A DNA stretch of 64,000 nt from Paragyromitra xinjiangensis (lineage: Eukaryota > Ascomycota > Pezizomycetes > Pezizales > Discinaceae): NCBI GenBank assembly GCA_038503065.1, contig JBCAMK010000021.1:310001-374000 (forward strand), written 5' to 3'. Below the pieces are notes generated by a model, which made no database searches, was not told the origin of the DNA, and was given only the letters and a program-made list of their open reading frames with translations. Shown here one piece after another: positions 21,974 to 33,079 of the stretch (position 1 is the first letter of the stretch; each line of letters opens with the position of its first letter). A program made the position numbers and the translations under genes.

Positions 21974-24074
21974 TGTGGGGAGTTTGATGTTACAGTTTTT
22001 ATTGTGGGTTTATATGGAAGTAGTAATATGCTGTATATGCAACGGAGGATATGGAGGAGATGTGTGTAGACGATGATTGGGAGTAGAGAGGGGATTAATA
22101 GGTCTTTTATAAGGTAGCTGAGCATTTCTTCAGTTGGATATAGAGCTGGGCTGGTTCAATTCTTGGTTGTTTTCTTCGTTAGTTTGAGGTAGTTTGGCAA
22201 TTATACATGATAAAAACAATGTTTCGGTAGTGGGGTTGTTTAGAACTGGTTTTAAACACTGTCGCGATAGTACGGCGTGGTGTTGATGTTGAAATGGGCT
22301 AGTAAGCTCCCGCCTAGCCCATGTCGGCTAAGGCTATGCGAATGGTTATATTAAAATTAGTTCCGCTAGAGAACATAGCTTCCAGATATCAACATCTAGA
22401 TTTGAAGTTTCTTAGTAGTTCCGTAAGTTTACGTGCGCAGTCGCCGTAGTCATTAAAAAAATAGTAATACTTCTAGTATTACCGTAGAACGTAGAGTGTT
22501 GGCTAATATTACTATAGCGAACTCGCATAAAGGGGGGTTTGGGATCTACGAACCTTTCATACGTGCGTCTAATATTTGCCAACCCGCCCAAGGTACCCAG
22601 CCAAACTTTATCCTCTCACAAACGACACTTAAACCGAGACCAATTGCAAATTTGGTTTGCATCGTGTCATAGTGTGGCGGGTACTCATATCTAATCTCGC
22701 CCTAATCGAAATCATTAGGCTCGAAATAGCTTCAACTGACTAGTTAGGAACCCGTGTTTCAACATTAGGTACGGAGTTTAAAACCTTATCATAAACTTAG
22801 TTGACGGAAAGTGATGGAAAGTGATGGAAAAAAAATGGAACGAAGAAGGGGAGCAAAACTTCATTTAGCGCGGAGGTTAAATTTCTCTAGGCGCGCCAAA
22901 TAGATGGACCTAAACGGAACTCAGACTGTTGATGCTTTAGGGTGTCCATTCGCCATCCACGCTAGATTATTGCTTTATCACTATAAGCGAGGTTGCGACG
23001 GATAGCCTATTCTGCCAGCTGTCCTGGAGTCCACTTACTTCACATACTATCACTCGGAGGATTTCAAATTTAAAGTCAAAATATGGTCTACAAATTTGCC
23101 TTATTCGGTATTCAAATTCTGCTGTTTTGATTGTGTTTTGGTTTAGTGGCTCTTGCTGCTATTTAAGTTGTACTATCCTAGCTACGAGGTGTACGGCACA
23201 CTAAAGTCACAGCATCGAATCGTTAGCTTTCTACCAATACTGTAACTGTATATTGTGAGCTAGCTACAGTCTATAGCTGAGCAAGCAGATATCTAAGCTA
23301 TTTGCCAGATATCTATTTGAGCCTAGTTGATCGGCATTTGGGCCGCTTGGAAATGCCGTAGAAGGTCTAAAGTCTTTAAACCTAAACCTTTCCGGGTCTA
23401 CACTTAAGATAGCTCGGTTGGATGATCTAATGAATCGCGCCGTAGCTCACGATTTACTAGAAGTCACTAGTAACTCAAGGTCGCATTTACAAGAGCAGCT
23501 TGCAGGCTAAGGTGCTGTTCTACTTTAGCAAGCCTCCTCCACATTTGAGCATGCGATTCTGAAAAGATAATAGGTACCAAATCTAGATCTTTCGACTAGT
23601 ACTACTGAAAATAGGGGGTCCAGCAAGCTAAGGGAGTAAAGTATGGTGCGTCACGCGTGATATACTGCAAGTCTAGTCCAGGCTGAAAAATCTGTTCTAT
23701 CTCTATAGATCTATCTATCTATCTCTAGGAGCTGAAAGGACTGTATGGTGAATAATGAAGGAACCAAAGTAGAGGAATATGGTAGACATGAATGTGTTCT
23801 GATAAAACGATCTAATAAAATAAACAAAGAAAACAAACCGACGTAAAGCAGTAAGAATAATTAACAGAGATGGACAAAGAACTCTCAAACCATGTATGTA
23901 CCAGAAATGCAACGATAAAGAGTGTGGGAGAACAAAACCGTGCGTAAGAAATGAGTGTAAAAAGGAGCGACGATCACGAGGACAAAATTGGAAAGATCAA
24001 AGGAGCGTGGTAACGGTTGTCCAGCTAGATAGCTATAGTGTAAGAAAAAAAGAAATAAAAAAGCAAACTACTTA
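21974..24074. other. Gene-free stretch
   Basis: Apart from the promoter of the Pro/Thr-rich gene, about 2 kb carries no convincing gene. A short TCTA microsatellite is at 23708-23724. The plus strand near 22.8 kb has repeated GGAAAGTGAT units. The last 350 bp downstream of the LPMO stop could be its 3' region or a further exon (see findings). Confidence 0.4.
22104..22111 (-). promoter_or_regulatory. TATA-like box for the Pro/Thr-rich gene
   Basis: On the minus strand the sequence reads TATAAAAG, about 130 bp upstream of ATG 21973. Position and match fit a core promoter element; no transcript evidence. Confidence 0.4.
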
Positions 24075-25049
24075 CTAGCGGAACCTAACTGCAGCTGTGG
24101 GACCGGTAGTGGCGGTAGTGTCTGTTGAATTTAGCATATCAAACACATCGCCTGCAGGCATGATGTTAACAAGGTAGCCGTTTGGCCCACCACAGCTGCA
24201 CATACAGCCCTCAATAGGAGTGGGACTAGCAGTAGGAGTAGAATTGACGGTACCGGACCCAGCGGGCACAGTTGAAGAAGCTGCATCTGATGAAGTGACA
24301 GAGGTACTAACTAGCATAGTTGTAGCATCACTAATAGAACTTGAGGTGCCCTGGGGAGTCCCTGGTGGGGGCACAGCAGCCGAAGCAGAAATACATCCAG
24401 CTGCCGCCGTTTTTGTGGGTGTGCCGGGCGCGATTGTGACCTCAGGGCCGGGATTAGGAAAAACAACGTCAACGGATTCTTCAGTAGCACATCCAGGGCT
24501 TTGCGATCCAATATTAGCCTTGAAGATTTCAGGGAACGTAGAGAGACCAGCCCCGCCAGTTCCATTGATCGTGATGGCCGCGCAGTTCATGTACATTTCG
24601 CGGTTACCGATTTGATTGAACCAGGTCCAAGCAAAGAGAACGTTCCCGGCCTTTGTTTCACTTGGAACGGTGAAATTATAGCTTGCACTTATAACCGGAC
24701 AGTTACCGATGTAAGATTTGATAGCCCTGAAGGTAACGCCGTTATCCTCAGAGATTGAAGCTTGGCAAGAGCCACCACCATGGGTCGCGCCACTGTCTGA
24801 CATGGTGAAGATTTGTACGGAACCTGCCTCCCATGTTTCAACGGGAGCATCTGCTGGCATGCCGAGTAGATGATACCCTTTGCAAGGGAAGTCACTGCCG
24901 TCACTCTTGAGGGGGCTTGACATGCTGTAGTCTGGTGGTCCAACATTGTAAATATTCAATGGAGAGCGAAAGGGAATAGGTTTGACGATAGTCATATGTG
25001 CGTTGGCCACAGTGCTCAGCAGAGCGGCAATAAAAAATGAGTAATGCAT
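24075..25049 (-). CDS. AA11-type lytic polysaccharide monooxygenase (secreted)
   Basis: 324 residues, single frame. A signal peptide (residues 1-17, ending VANA) is followed directly by His18 (HMTIVKPIPF), the N-terminal His of the copper histidine brace. The second His is in ATHGGGSC (His90), and WTWFNQIGNREMYMNC (about 141-156) supplies the axial Tyr region. SDGSDFPCKGY and Cys spacing match the AA11 family, members of which oxidise chitin. After about residue 165 comes a Ser/Thr/Pro-rich linker and a short Cys motif (EGCMCSCGGPNGY, about 280-292), so it is modular, though the C-terminal block is not a module I can name. Likely role: extracellular attack on chitin or the fungus's own wall. 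A TATATA lies about 80 bp upstream. A GTAAGT overlaps the stop codon, so a longer spliced C-terminus is possible. Confidence 0.9.
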   Translation of the reverse strand: MHYSFFIAALLSTVANAHMTIVKPIPFRSPLNIYNVGPPDYSMSSPLKSDGSDFPCKGYHLLGMPADAPVETWEAGSVQIFTMSDSGATHGGGSCQASISEDNGVTFRAIKSYIGNCPVISASYNFTVPSETKAGNVLFAWTWFNQIGNREMYMNCAAITINGTGGAGLSTFPEIFKANIGSQSPGCATEESVDVVFPNPGPEVTIAPGTPTKTAAAGCISASAAVPPPGTPQGTSSSISDATTMLVSTSVTSSDAASSTVPAGSGTVNSTPTASPTPIEGCMCSCGGPNGYLVNIMPAGDVFDMLNSTDTTATTGPTAAVRFR

Positions 25050-25125
25050 AGTTGTGATGTAAGAGATCTATGATCTGGATGATATGAAGGTAAGGAAGAT
25101 AGGAATAGATGGGTATCCAGCACAG

Positions 25126-25131
25126 TATATA
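25126..25131 (-). promoter_or_regulatory. TATA-like box for the LPMO gene
   Basis: TATATA about 80 bp upstream of ATG 25049 in an otherwise A/T-rich leader. Plausible core promoter by position only. Confidence 0.35.
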
Positions 25132-26123
25132 ACTAAATAATCTTGAAAAAATTTATGTAGCACTCACTTGAATACAAAAAGATGGTCAGTTTCAAGTCGC
25201 TCTTGTGAAAGCAATATCTTGAAAATACCAGGGTTCAAGAATCATGGAGATAAAAAAAATTGCGGTAGTGCATTCTTGAAACTGTGCTAAGCACTAGGAG
25301 GTTTCAAGAGAAACAAAAGAAATATCACAAGAGAAGAACTAAGAGTAGTCTTTAGTTAAGATGGCATACGCGTACACAGGAAACTAGACCATGTTTCAAA
25401 CTTTGTGAGCTTTGTTTCACTTGTCACCATATTATTCCTCCAATAGCTATATATTCGCCATAGTTTTTAAGTATTGGCTGTCTAGGTGGGCAGTAAATTT
25501 TGGGTAATCATATTTCTAATATATCTTTGTGGCTTCCTGTAATTGTGAAGTAGTGGTTTTCGTTAGTCCGTGGCGAGGAGGACAAAGAAATGATGGTAGA
25601 AATGTATTAGAAGTAGACAAATTTAGATCGCTAGGGATTTACACTGTTTACAGTACAATCACCTTATAATAATATGAAATTGGAGTAATCTAGATCTCAT
25701 ACCCTTATAGAACAGTTGTTCTTATATAAAAGGACATACCACACCTAAATAACCCCTGTTGGGACTGGAACACGTATCTTTATAAGACAAGTATCCCTAT
25801 AACCTGGACCCTTATAGGGCGGCTGTACTGTTCCTATTTTATTGGAGCTTAGTTCTATGGCCAATATCATGAAGGTTGTCTTTAAATTGCATTTTTCGCC
25901 TAACGACCCGAAGAGTGTTCACGTGTTAGAGCTCTGATAGCTAGAATCTTGAACGCAGTTAGCAAGACTTTCTTTTTTTACTAATTCACCAAGTCTGAGT
26001 GGTTGCGCCCATCTAACAGAAGCGGGAGGGAAAGAGTCTTTGGTCCTTACTGTTCATCAAGCTTCCGCACGGGTGATATTCCGTGAAGACATTTGTCTTG
26101 TCTTAGCGTCATGCGCCAAGAAT

Positions 26124-26138
26124 TTAACCCTAACCCTG
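26124..26138. promoter_or_regulatory. Interstitial telomere-type motif (TTAACCC/TAACCC)
   Basis: TTAACCCTAACCCTG lies about 90 bp upstream of ATG 26224 and abuts the upstream ATG 26139. It is the same two-unit telomere-type motif seen at 14839 and 38540. A Tbf1-like binding role is inference. Confidence 0.4.
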
Positions 26139-26223
26139 ATGCCGATCTTAAGTTTCAGCACCCAAAGCGACTCTCCAGATTTGAGAAATCGAGTCTCTAT
26201 ACAACACTTCAATTCATCCAGCA

Positions 26224-27112
26224 ATGGGGACGGTGACTCGCCTATCACTCTCGCACCTGCACCTGCACCTCATGCCGCCGCCGCGGAACATCGCTGAGTC
26301 CCGTGCTGTCCTTCACGCCATGGAACGGTTTGGAGAGATTGACATGTTCAAAGTGCTCCGAGTATGCCTCTATCACACTCACCTTCACTCCTCAAACTCA
26401 CCGGTTAACCTAGCATATCTAGTTCGAAGAGACTACAAAGCAACTCACTCCCAAAGCGCATATAATCTACAAGCATCCCGATTCTGCTAGCGCTCTCCTC
26501 GCTGCAGGTGCTGTCCCGATCCCTAGTACAGACATCGTCGCAACACCTTCAAAATCTATTTTCAAGCACGACCAATATGTTATATATGCTGCTACCAAAC
26601 ATCTTGTCAAAGACGAATCTATCCTTTCTCAGCGCAAGATAGTTGGGAGGATCGAAGTGGAGGTGGAGGATGAGTCGACACGATTCGGATCCGATCCCCG
26701 CTTGGGAAGATCGGCACAAACGAGGGATATGAAGCAGCGGCTAATAAGGCGGTATACCAGGCGGTTTACGGGATTAAATGATCTGACAGAGGCTATACGA
26801 AAGGAAGAGGAGAGGAGGAAGGCTGCGGAGGAGCGGAGAAAGAAGGACGCGGCTGCGGAGGAGGAGAGGAAGAAGGCTGCGGAGGAGCGAGGAATCAAAG
26901 AGGCGGCTGAGAAGGAGGAGAGGAGAAAGGCTGAGGATGAGCAAGGAATCACGGGGGCGGCTGAAAAGCTGAGAGAGGAGAATGAAAAGCTGGCGAGGGG
27001 GAAGGAGGTCGATTTATCGGGGAAATCAGCAGAGGCACTGCAGGAGGATCAGTTGAACACTATTCAAAGTATATTAAGCGACTTAGATAAAGAAGAAATA
27101 AAAAGTGAGTAA
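26224..27112 (+). CDS. Conserved fungal coiled-coil protein, possibly mitochondrial
   Basis: Two exons: 26224-26361 and 26423-27112 (61-nt intron, GTATGC donor, GTTAAC branch, ATCTAG acceptor), about 275 residues. The spliced product reads RNIAESRAVLHAMERFGEID, MFKVLR, then TKQLTPKAHIIYKHPDSASA and KSIFKHDQYVIYAATKHLV. This arrangement resembles conserved uncharacterised Pezizomycotina proteins with an RAVLHA.ERFGE.DMFK block, often predicted mitochondrial. The C-terminal half is a Glu/Lys/Arg coiled coil built from imperfect repeats (EERRKKDAAAEEERKKAAEE). ATG 26224 has a good context, but a neighbouring frame (ATG 26139) carries RVSIQHFNSSSNGDGDSPIT, which looks like the expected presequence, so a one-base frameshift near 26270 is possible. 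Not assigned a gene name. Confidence 0.6.
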
Positions 27113-28709
27113 AATAATTTTGACACCTTTGGATAGCAGCTAGCGAGTTTTTGTGCCCTCGAAGATAGCTGCGAGCGTTTCACATCAACCGGAGTAAGAG
27201 AATCCGCCCAAAACGCGGGGTCCTACTACGGGTGATTTTCAAGCCCTAGATACAACGCTCATCACGGCGTTTTTCTGAGTTGGAAAGCTCGCACCACCTT
27301 GGGACCCGAACCAAAGCCGTGTGTAGGCTGGATAAGTGCGACAGTCACTTCGTAGATTGGTAAGCTCAGGGTGAAATCAACTAGCCGCAAGGTGACCAAG
27401 AGAGAAATACTTGAATAAATTCTTCCAGGAGCATGATCGCAACGTCTCACAACGAGTGCGAAAACACACCTACGGCTGGCATCAACGAAGACAGAGCCAA
27501 GACCGAACATCGAGAGATGACAATCTAGGCTAAGACAGATTTTTTTAGCTGGAGAACGTTGCCAAGGACTTCTCTGAGGGTTGAGGGAGCCAAATCCCTA
27601 ATTCTACCAATCCAAACTCGCTCGTATTATCGTTATTATCGATCCGCATGGTGTCACCCCTCCTTTTGCTACTTCTTACTAGGCTATCCTGCAAGGCTAT
27701 CTCTGATGGTGTGCGATGAGCCTTAGGAACAAGAATTTCCCTGTTTCTTCATTCATTGGTGGCCTGCGAGAATATTAATTAATCCATGAGGAAAAACTGT
27801 GAGGATCCAAACACCATGACTGAGGGCCCTCTCGATTCTCTAACTCCATGCGTGGATTTCATCTTGAAATTGGGGGCCGACACCGCTCAGACTAGGTTTC
27901 TAAATAACTGACGTTGTCCAAGAGTATCTGCATGCTGGAAATATAGTTAGAATTGTCGTTGATCTCTATGATAACCAACGAACCCCACCGAAGTGACAAC
28001 GGACCACCCACCAGACACACCTATAATATAGTGTAAACCGACTATTGGTGAGAATATCAAGCTACTAAATAGCGCAAGGGAGCCTGGGACGGACGGTGAG
28101 GTGAGGCGAGGAACCGAGTTTAGGTTTACCTTGCTCTCAGAAACGTAGCTGTTCGTGCCAAGGTGACAGTCGCAAGGCGATATATTGTGACTAACATACG
28201 GCTATTACGTATCCAGGGAATCCATCCTATCCCCTCTAAAAGAATCATCTGGAAATTGTGATACTCTCGGTTTCACAAAACTGAATTGGTTAGGATTCGG
28301 TTAAGGCGGATCTGGCTGAAACGACACCAGAATGTTCCAAGAGAATTAGCGTTCCCGGGCGCTCTCTTAGCGATGTCTACCACCCACGTTTTGAACGTTT
28401 TTTAGCATGGATACAGACAACCGAGTTAACTCTAACCCAAAATCTAAACCTGCATTCTAGTGTTGACCACCACAACTGTCCCTACATCATCAATGATCAT
28501 TCGCCGGAGACTTATCGGTCAATGTTCATAAAGAGTGCATATTATTCATAGAGGTATAAGTACATTTCATTAATTCTGCGCTTCAAAAGATTACAATTAT
28601 AAAAAGAAAAGTGAAGTAAAAGAACGTTTCACATGCCATCGTCGCATAAAACTCATCGCTCATCGTCCATTGCTACAACTTAACACCCACCGGGTTATCG
28701 CAACACCAT
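27113..28709. other. Gene-free stretch
   Basis: About 1.6 kb with only short frames on both strands and no recognised motifs, repeats or splice-consistent exons. The last 100 bp would be the 3' region of the MARVEL gene. Confidence 0.4.
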
Positions 28710-29382
28710 TTAGACGACCGCACCGCCGCGAAGAGGCTTCTCGTGGTAGACACGGGTATCTCTGGTCTTTCGGGCAACAAAGGCGGAGAGAAGAGTGGTG
28801 ATGAAAAAGAGGAGACTAGATGTTGTTAGTTACTAAATCAGGGCGTGATAGGATAATAGAGGTGATGCTCACAGTTGAATGATAACAAGAGCAACAAGAA
28901 GCCTGACAAGTCCGCTCTGGGTATGTTGGTGGGGGTTCTTTCCTCTGGCAGATCGGAGATAAACCAATTCGCCATAAAGAGGGTTCCTCCCAGCACGGGC
29001 GTGGTAGTTATGTCTGAGCAAGATTGCAGATGCCAGATATCCAACAAAGATGGCAAAGTCGAGAGCTGCAGCAACAAGCTGGAGCATATAGTCGAGGAAG
29101 CAGACAGCAAGGATGGAGAAGAAAGTGACGAAGAGTGCGAGGACAGACTATGAGAGGAGATGTTAGTATTTGTAATCATACTATAGGTTAAGTTATTATT
29201 ATGGAGGGGTAAATAATTACAAAGACTTCGGGCACAATGATTTCACGTGGTTTGTGGGCGTGAACTTCTCTATACTGATGGATCATGTAACTCAGGATTC
29301 CGACCAGGATTATGGCGAAGAAGAGTTGGAAGAGACGAATGAGCCATGTCAAGGTCTTTGCGATACCGCCTGCAATAGCCAT
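28710..29382 (-). CDS. MARVEL-domain four-TM membrane protein
   Basis: Three exons on the minus strand: 29382-29221, 29147-28873 and 28815-28710, giving about 180 residues. Both introns (73 and 57 nt) have GT donors, CTAAC branch sites and AG acceptors and keep the frame. Four hydrophobic segments are visible: around LIRLFQLFFAIILVGILSYM, SVLALFVTFFSILAVCFLDY, LVAAALDFAIFVGYLASAIL, and across the second splice LLVALVIIQLLLFFITTLLS, followed by a short basic tail ending GGAVV. This is the layout of fungal MARVEL-domain proteins (Nce102-like group), which sit in the plasma membrane or vesicles. The precise role is not predictable. A TATA-like element lies about 150 bp upstream. Confidence 0.85.
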
Positions 29383-31960
29383 TGTAATTATGGAGGGGCA
29401 GAAAGTCTTTTGGAAATCAGAGGAGGTTGTTGGTGCGGGTGGTGCCGAATTTTCTCAGACAGACGAGTTTGTAAGCCACTGATGTTCCTGTTGCTACTGA
29501 TGTTCTATTCTAGCGAGAGATTCTGAGGGCTTATATAGCTTAAGGGCTCCTTCACACAGCGTAATATGCAAATTTTTATGAATCATGACCATGTTCTCAG
29601 ACCACAGCACGTCATTCATCGAGGCCGAGAGTATCGTATCCAATTGACTGCGAAAACAGGAATACCAGTCGGATCTGCAACACAGACTCGGAAAACGAAC
29701 AATTGGTAACCAATAATTTGCCACACAGCGACACCAAGCCACTGCCGAATAACCGCAACCGGACATACGTCATTAGTCAGCCACCGCGACGAGGCCAAGA
29801 AAGCTTATCTGAAAACGTCCGGGATTTGTTCGGTTATTTGCTGCGGTGGCATCGTTATGTAATTTGCAGACATGCGATTTGCGGACGTAGAGACATTTCT
29901 GTCTTGGATGTCGTTGGAATTGCGTCGACACGACGAAATGGTCGTCGTGTGATCATTAGGATACCATTTCTTGGCTTTAGGATTCCAAAGTGCAGTACCC
30001 AGAGTCACTACCCCAGCTGTGCAGTAATATTTGCGAAGGAACTAAGTACTTTTCTAGAGTATCCTTCAGCGATTATCGTGAATAGGTTAGATTTGGCTAA
30101 TCATGCGTCTCTTGAGAGATCATTATCCGTACTTGTCACTAAAGCGATCAAATGTGAAATATTTTCCTTCTTCTGCTTCGGTAAAGAATCTTGCTTTCTA
30201 TCCGGCGGACAGATTTTTCTTTCAGCACCCGTAAAGCAGGTTACCGCAAGCGTGTCCTCGTAATTGTTGCCTTTATTTTGCTTTTTAGTACCCCATGCCT
30301 ACCCCAGGCGAGTTCCTACAACACGGCAGGACCAGAACTAGGTGAACTCTGTACTCTAAGACAAAGGATTTTAACTTTTTCCAAGCATCCCCTGGGGTCA
30401 TGGGTTATTGATGATGGCGGAGGTCCCGGGCTAGACTAGCTGTCTCGAGGAATTGGGAGCTATCCTTTTCTAGCACACCATTATTATGCTCCCACCCAAC
30501 ACCATCGGAGATCCAAAGATATCAGGGTTTCTCCGCGGTTCCCACCAAAACTACGAGCACGAAAAGAAAAACTGCCATACCAATTAGATTCAACGTCCCA
30601 GTCCCAAGCAAGAACGTGGGTAGATATCAATCTCGCGCTGAGACAGCACTAAGTCTTCCATGATATTCCAACAAACCGTGCATGGCCAGCACCGATCTCT
30701 CCGATAGAGTTTCATATAGAGTGAACGATAGGGAGGCACTCAATCGCCTGGCAGTAGGTGGAAATTGCAACACCAGTACAAGTACTTTTTGGTGTCTACG
30801 TCATCTGTCGTCACCCGCGGAAGTTTAATTGCTGTCCTTATCACAGCAAACTCAATGCCCCGTTCCCGGTGGTGATAGGAGAACTCAATATCACGGTTAC
30901 TTAGTCCGTGTGCTGGGGCAGCACGCTTCAAAACTACCCCCCTGGAAGATGGTGTTCCCTGGAGTAACAAGCGCGCTAGGTATAATCCTTGTCACGGGTT
31001 CTAGACTAGACCTGGGTTCTGTGCTTTTCAAAATGCACATCGATTAATCAACGCCCAAATACTCAGGACAGAAGAACATAGTCCAAAGCCAACCAACCAC
31101 ATCGCGAAATCACAACCGCAACGAATTGGAACGAACTACTACCTGTTCACCGAGTAACCCTGATTCTAAAATCTCAGGGCTCGCAAATCGAACGGCACCG
31201 AGTGGAACGGAACTCAGCACCCCATGCCAATTAATGAATGTTTCAATTGTAGCCGGGGGCCAAAGCAATATCACATGCATAAAAACGTGAGGGTCGCGTT
31301 ATGAAGCACGTTAGGCTGCAGGAAAGAAAAAAAAACACGTGAAGTCGCCTTACTAGCGAACCCAGCATAACAGGCTATCGGATCGTGTGACAATCGTGGT
31401 GATCGGACAGGATTCTTGGGGCTCCTCCTCACCCTGTCGCCTGTGTTTGCCGTACCCGATTTATTGCTCGCCTTGCTTACCGATACCGAGTGGTATCGTG
31501 AGAAAGGAATATCAAGGTTCAGTGGTGAGCGCAACGGGCGAAGAGATGTTGGTGGTTGCTATGACGTGATGTGTAAATTGCTTTTTCCCCTGCAGTGGAT
31601 GGTGAGTAATTTGTCTCATCGGGATGCCGCAGAGGGTAAATCTGACGAACAAATGAACAATTTATTTTATTTTATTTACATTTACTTGGTTTTTTGGTCG
31701 TTTACACATGGCTGAGCTATGTAGAGCTCTTTCTATCCCTCCTTGGGTTGTTTCTACTTCCTTTGTTTCAGTCCCTTATGCATCGGATATCACTCGCATT
31801 TCGCTTCCTGCATTGCGTTCTCATATCGTCACGATATCTTGGCCCCAGAATCCCGTACTACGAGCTACCATAAGAAGTCCCAGAGACCCGTAACGTGGTC
31901 GCTTAAAGTCTCTACTGCGCCGTATACCCAACTGTTGTTATCTCCCGGATCCATTTCCTC
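29383..31960. other. Gene-free stretch
   Basis: About 2.6 kb beyond the MARVEL promoter. The longest plus-strand frame (29703-30263) has no recognisable motif and a random-looking composition, so I do not call it. No repeats or RNA genes seen. Confidence 0.4.
29531..29537 (-). promoter_or_regulatory. TATA-like box for the MARVEL gene
   Basis: On the minus strand TATATAA, about 150 bp upstream of ATG 29382. Confidence 0.4.
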
Positions 31961-33079
31961 TCAGCTCAATTCGGCCCACCAAGTACCCTTCGACCCACCC
32001 GCTCCATTCTCTATCAGCAACTTCACAACCTTCTCCTGCGTGGCTTGCTCCGCCATCTTCAGCGCAGTCCATCCATCTTGGTCCTTCCAATTGACCCACG
32101 CCCCCATCTCAATCAACAGCCTTACGGTCTCCTCATGTCCCTGATCTGCGGCAAAGAACAATGGTGTCATACCACTATCGTGCGCACGACTGCTAACACG
32201 AGCATTGACATCCGCACCACACTCGATAAGCAGACGCACGGTTGCATCCTGTCCCTGCGCCGCAGCCTCGTGTAATGCGGTTCGACCTAGGCTATTGCGA
32301 ATAGAGATATCCGCGCCTTCAGCAAGAAGCACTTCGACTAGGTCTAAATGGTTATGAAGAACAGCTTCGTAGAGTGGGGTATCGCCGCGATGGTCTTTGC
32401 TGAAGCCGCCGTTGATGTCAGCGTCTTTGACAAGTAGGAGGTATACGATATCCGTTTGTGCCTTTTCGACAGCGTAATGGAGGGCTTTACGACCGTCGAT
32501 ATCGGCTGCATGGATGTCAGCACCGTTATCGAGGAGTAATTGTACGAGCGCTTCGTCCCCTGCTTGGGCTGCTATGTGGAGTGCGGTTGTGCCTTTCTGT
32601 TTCCTCGAATTGATGTCTGCGCCGTACTCTAGAAGAGTCTCTACGCACTTTTCGTGGCTGTGCTGGGTGGCGAAGTGGAGTGCAGACTCTTTGTAGATCT
32701 CTGCCTTCTTATTAACATCTGCGCCTCTTTCCAGCAGCAATTCTAGTAGATCCTCGTGGCCGCTGTCGGCTGCGTAGTGCAGTGCTGTGGTCTTCGAGGA
32801 TATAATCTTTGAGCGGTGGATCCAGGAGTGTTCTTCCTCCAATTTAGCGCCACTATCAAGAAGTCCTCGAGCAAGCTGAAGGTGTCCGTTTTGCGCAGCC
32901 CAGTGAAGGACGGTGCGACCGTTTTTTAGCTTGATTTTGATGGCGCGCTTGTAGAGCGTTGGGAGGAGGAGCCAGGAGAGGTGTCGGTTGACACGAAGGA
33001 GGGCGTAGACGTCGGTAAGTGAGAGGGGTTGCGCAATGAGGTATATGAGCTCATTTGAGAGGGATTGGAAGCTCGCCAT
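31961..33079 (-). CDS. F-box-like ankyrin-repeat protein
   Basis: Uninterrupted minus-strand frame; I start it at ATG 33079 (MASFQSLSNELIYLIAQPLS) rather than the upstream ATG 33157, because the following residues form the conserved N-terminal F-box-like block (LSNELIYLIAQPLSLTDVYA, NRHLSWLLLPTLY). Length 372 residues. About nine ankyrin repeats follow, with clear consensus units such as GRTVLHWAAQNGHLQLARGL, TALHIAAQAGDEALVQLLLD and GRTALHEAAAQGQDATVRLL. Such proteins are abundant in filamentous ascomycetes; the F-box-like part suggests an SCF ubiquitin-ligase adaptor with ankyrin repeats binding a substrate, but that is inference. No signal peptide or membrane segment. Confidence 0.85.
   Translation of the reverse strand: MASFQSLSNELIYLIAQPLSLTDVYALLRVNRHLSWLLLPTLYKRAIKIKLKNGRTVLHWAAQNGHLQLARGLLDSGAKLEEEHSWIHRSKIISSKTTALHYAADSGHEDLLELLLERGADVNKKAEIYKESALHFATQHSHEKCVETLLEYGADINSRKQKGTTALHIAAQAGDEALVQLLLDNGADIHAADIDGRKALHYAVEKAQTDIVYLLLVKDADINGGFSKDHRGDTPLYEAVLHNHLDLVEVLLAEGADISIRNSLGRTALHEAAAQGQDATVRLLIECGADVNARVSSRAHDSGMTPLFFAADQGHEETVRLLIEMGAWVNWKDQDGWTALKMAEQATQEKVVKLLIENGAGGSKGTWWAELS

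Larger units (their letters stand above)
25050..26223. other. Intergenic between divergent genes
   Basis: About 1.2 kb between the LPMO gene (minus) and the coiled-coil gene (plus). It should hold both promoters. Nothing coding was seen except the upstream frame beginning at ATG 26139, discussed in findings. Confidence 0.4.

Noticed and set aside
24220..24615. Plus-strand frame opposite the LPMO
   Set aside because: Antisense of the Ser/Thr linker of a well-supported gene.
29703..30263. Plus-strand frame of 186 codons
   Set aside because: Random-looking composition, overlapping frames on the other strand, no motif.
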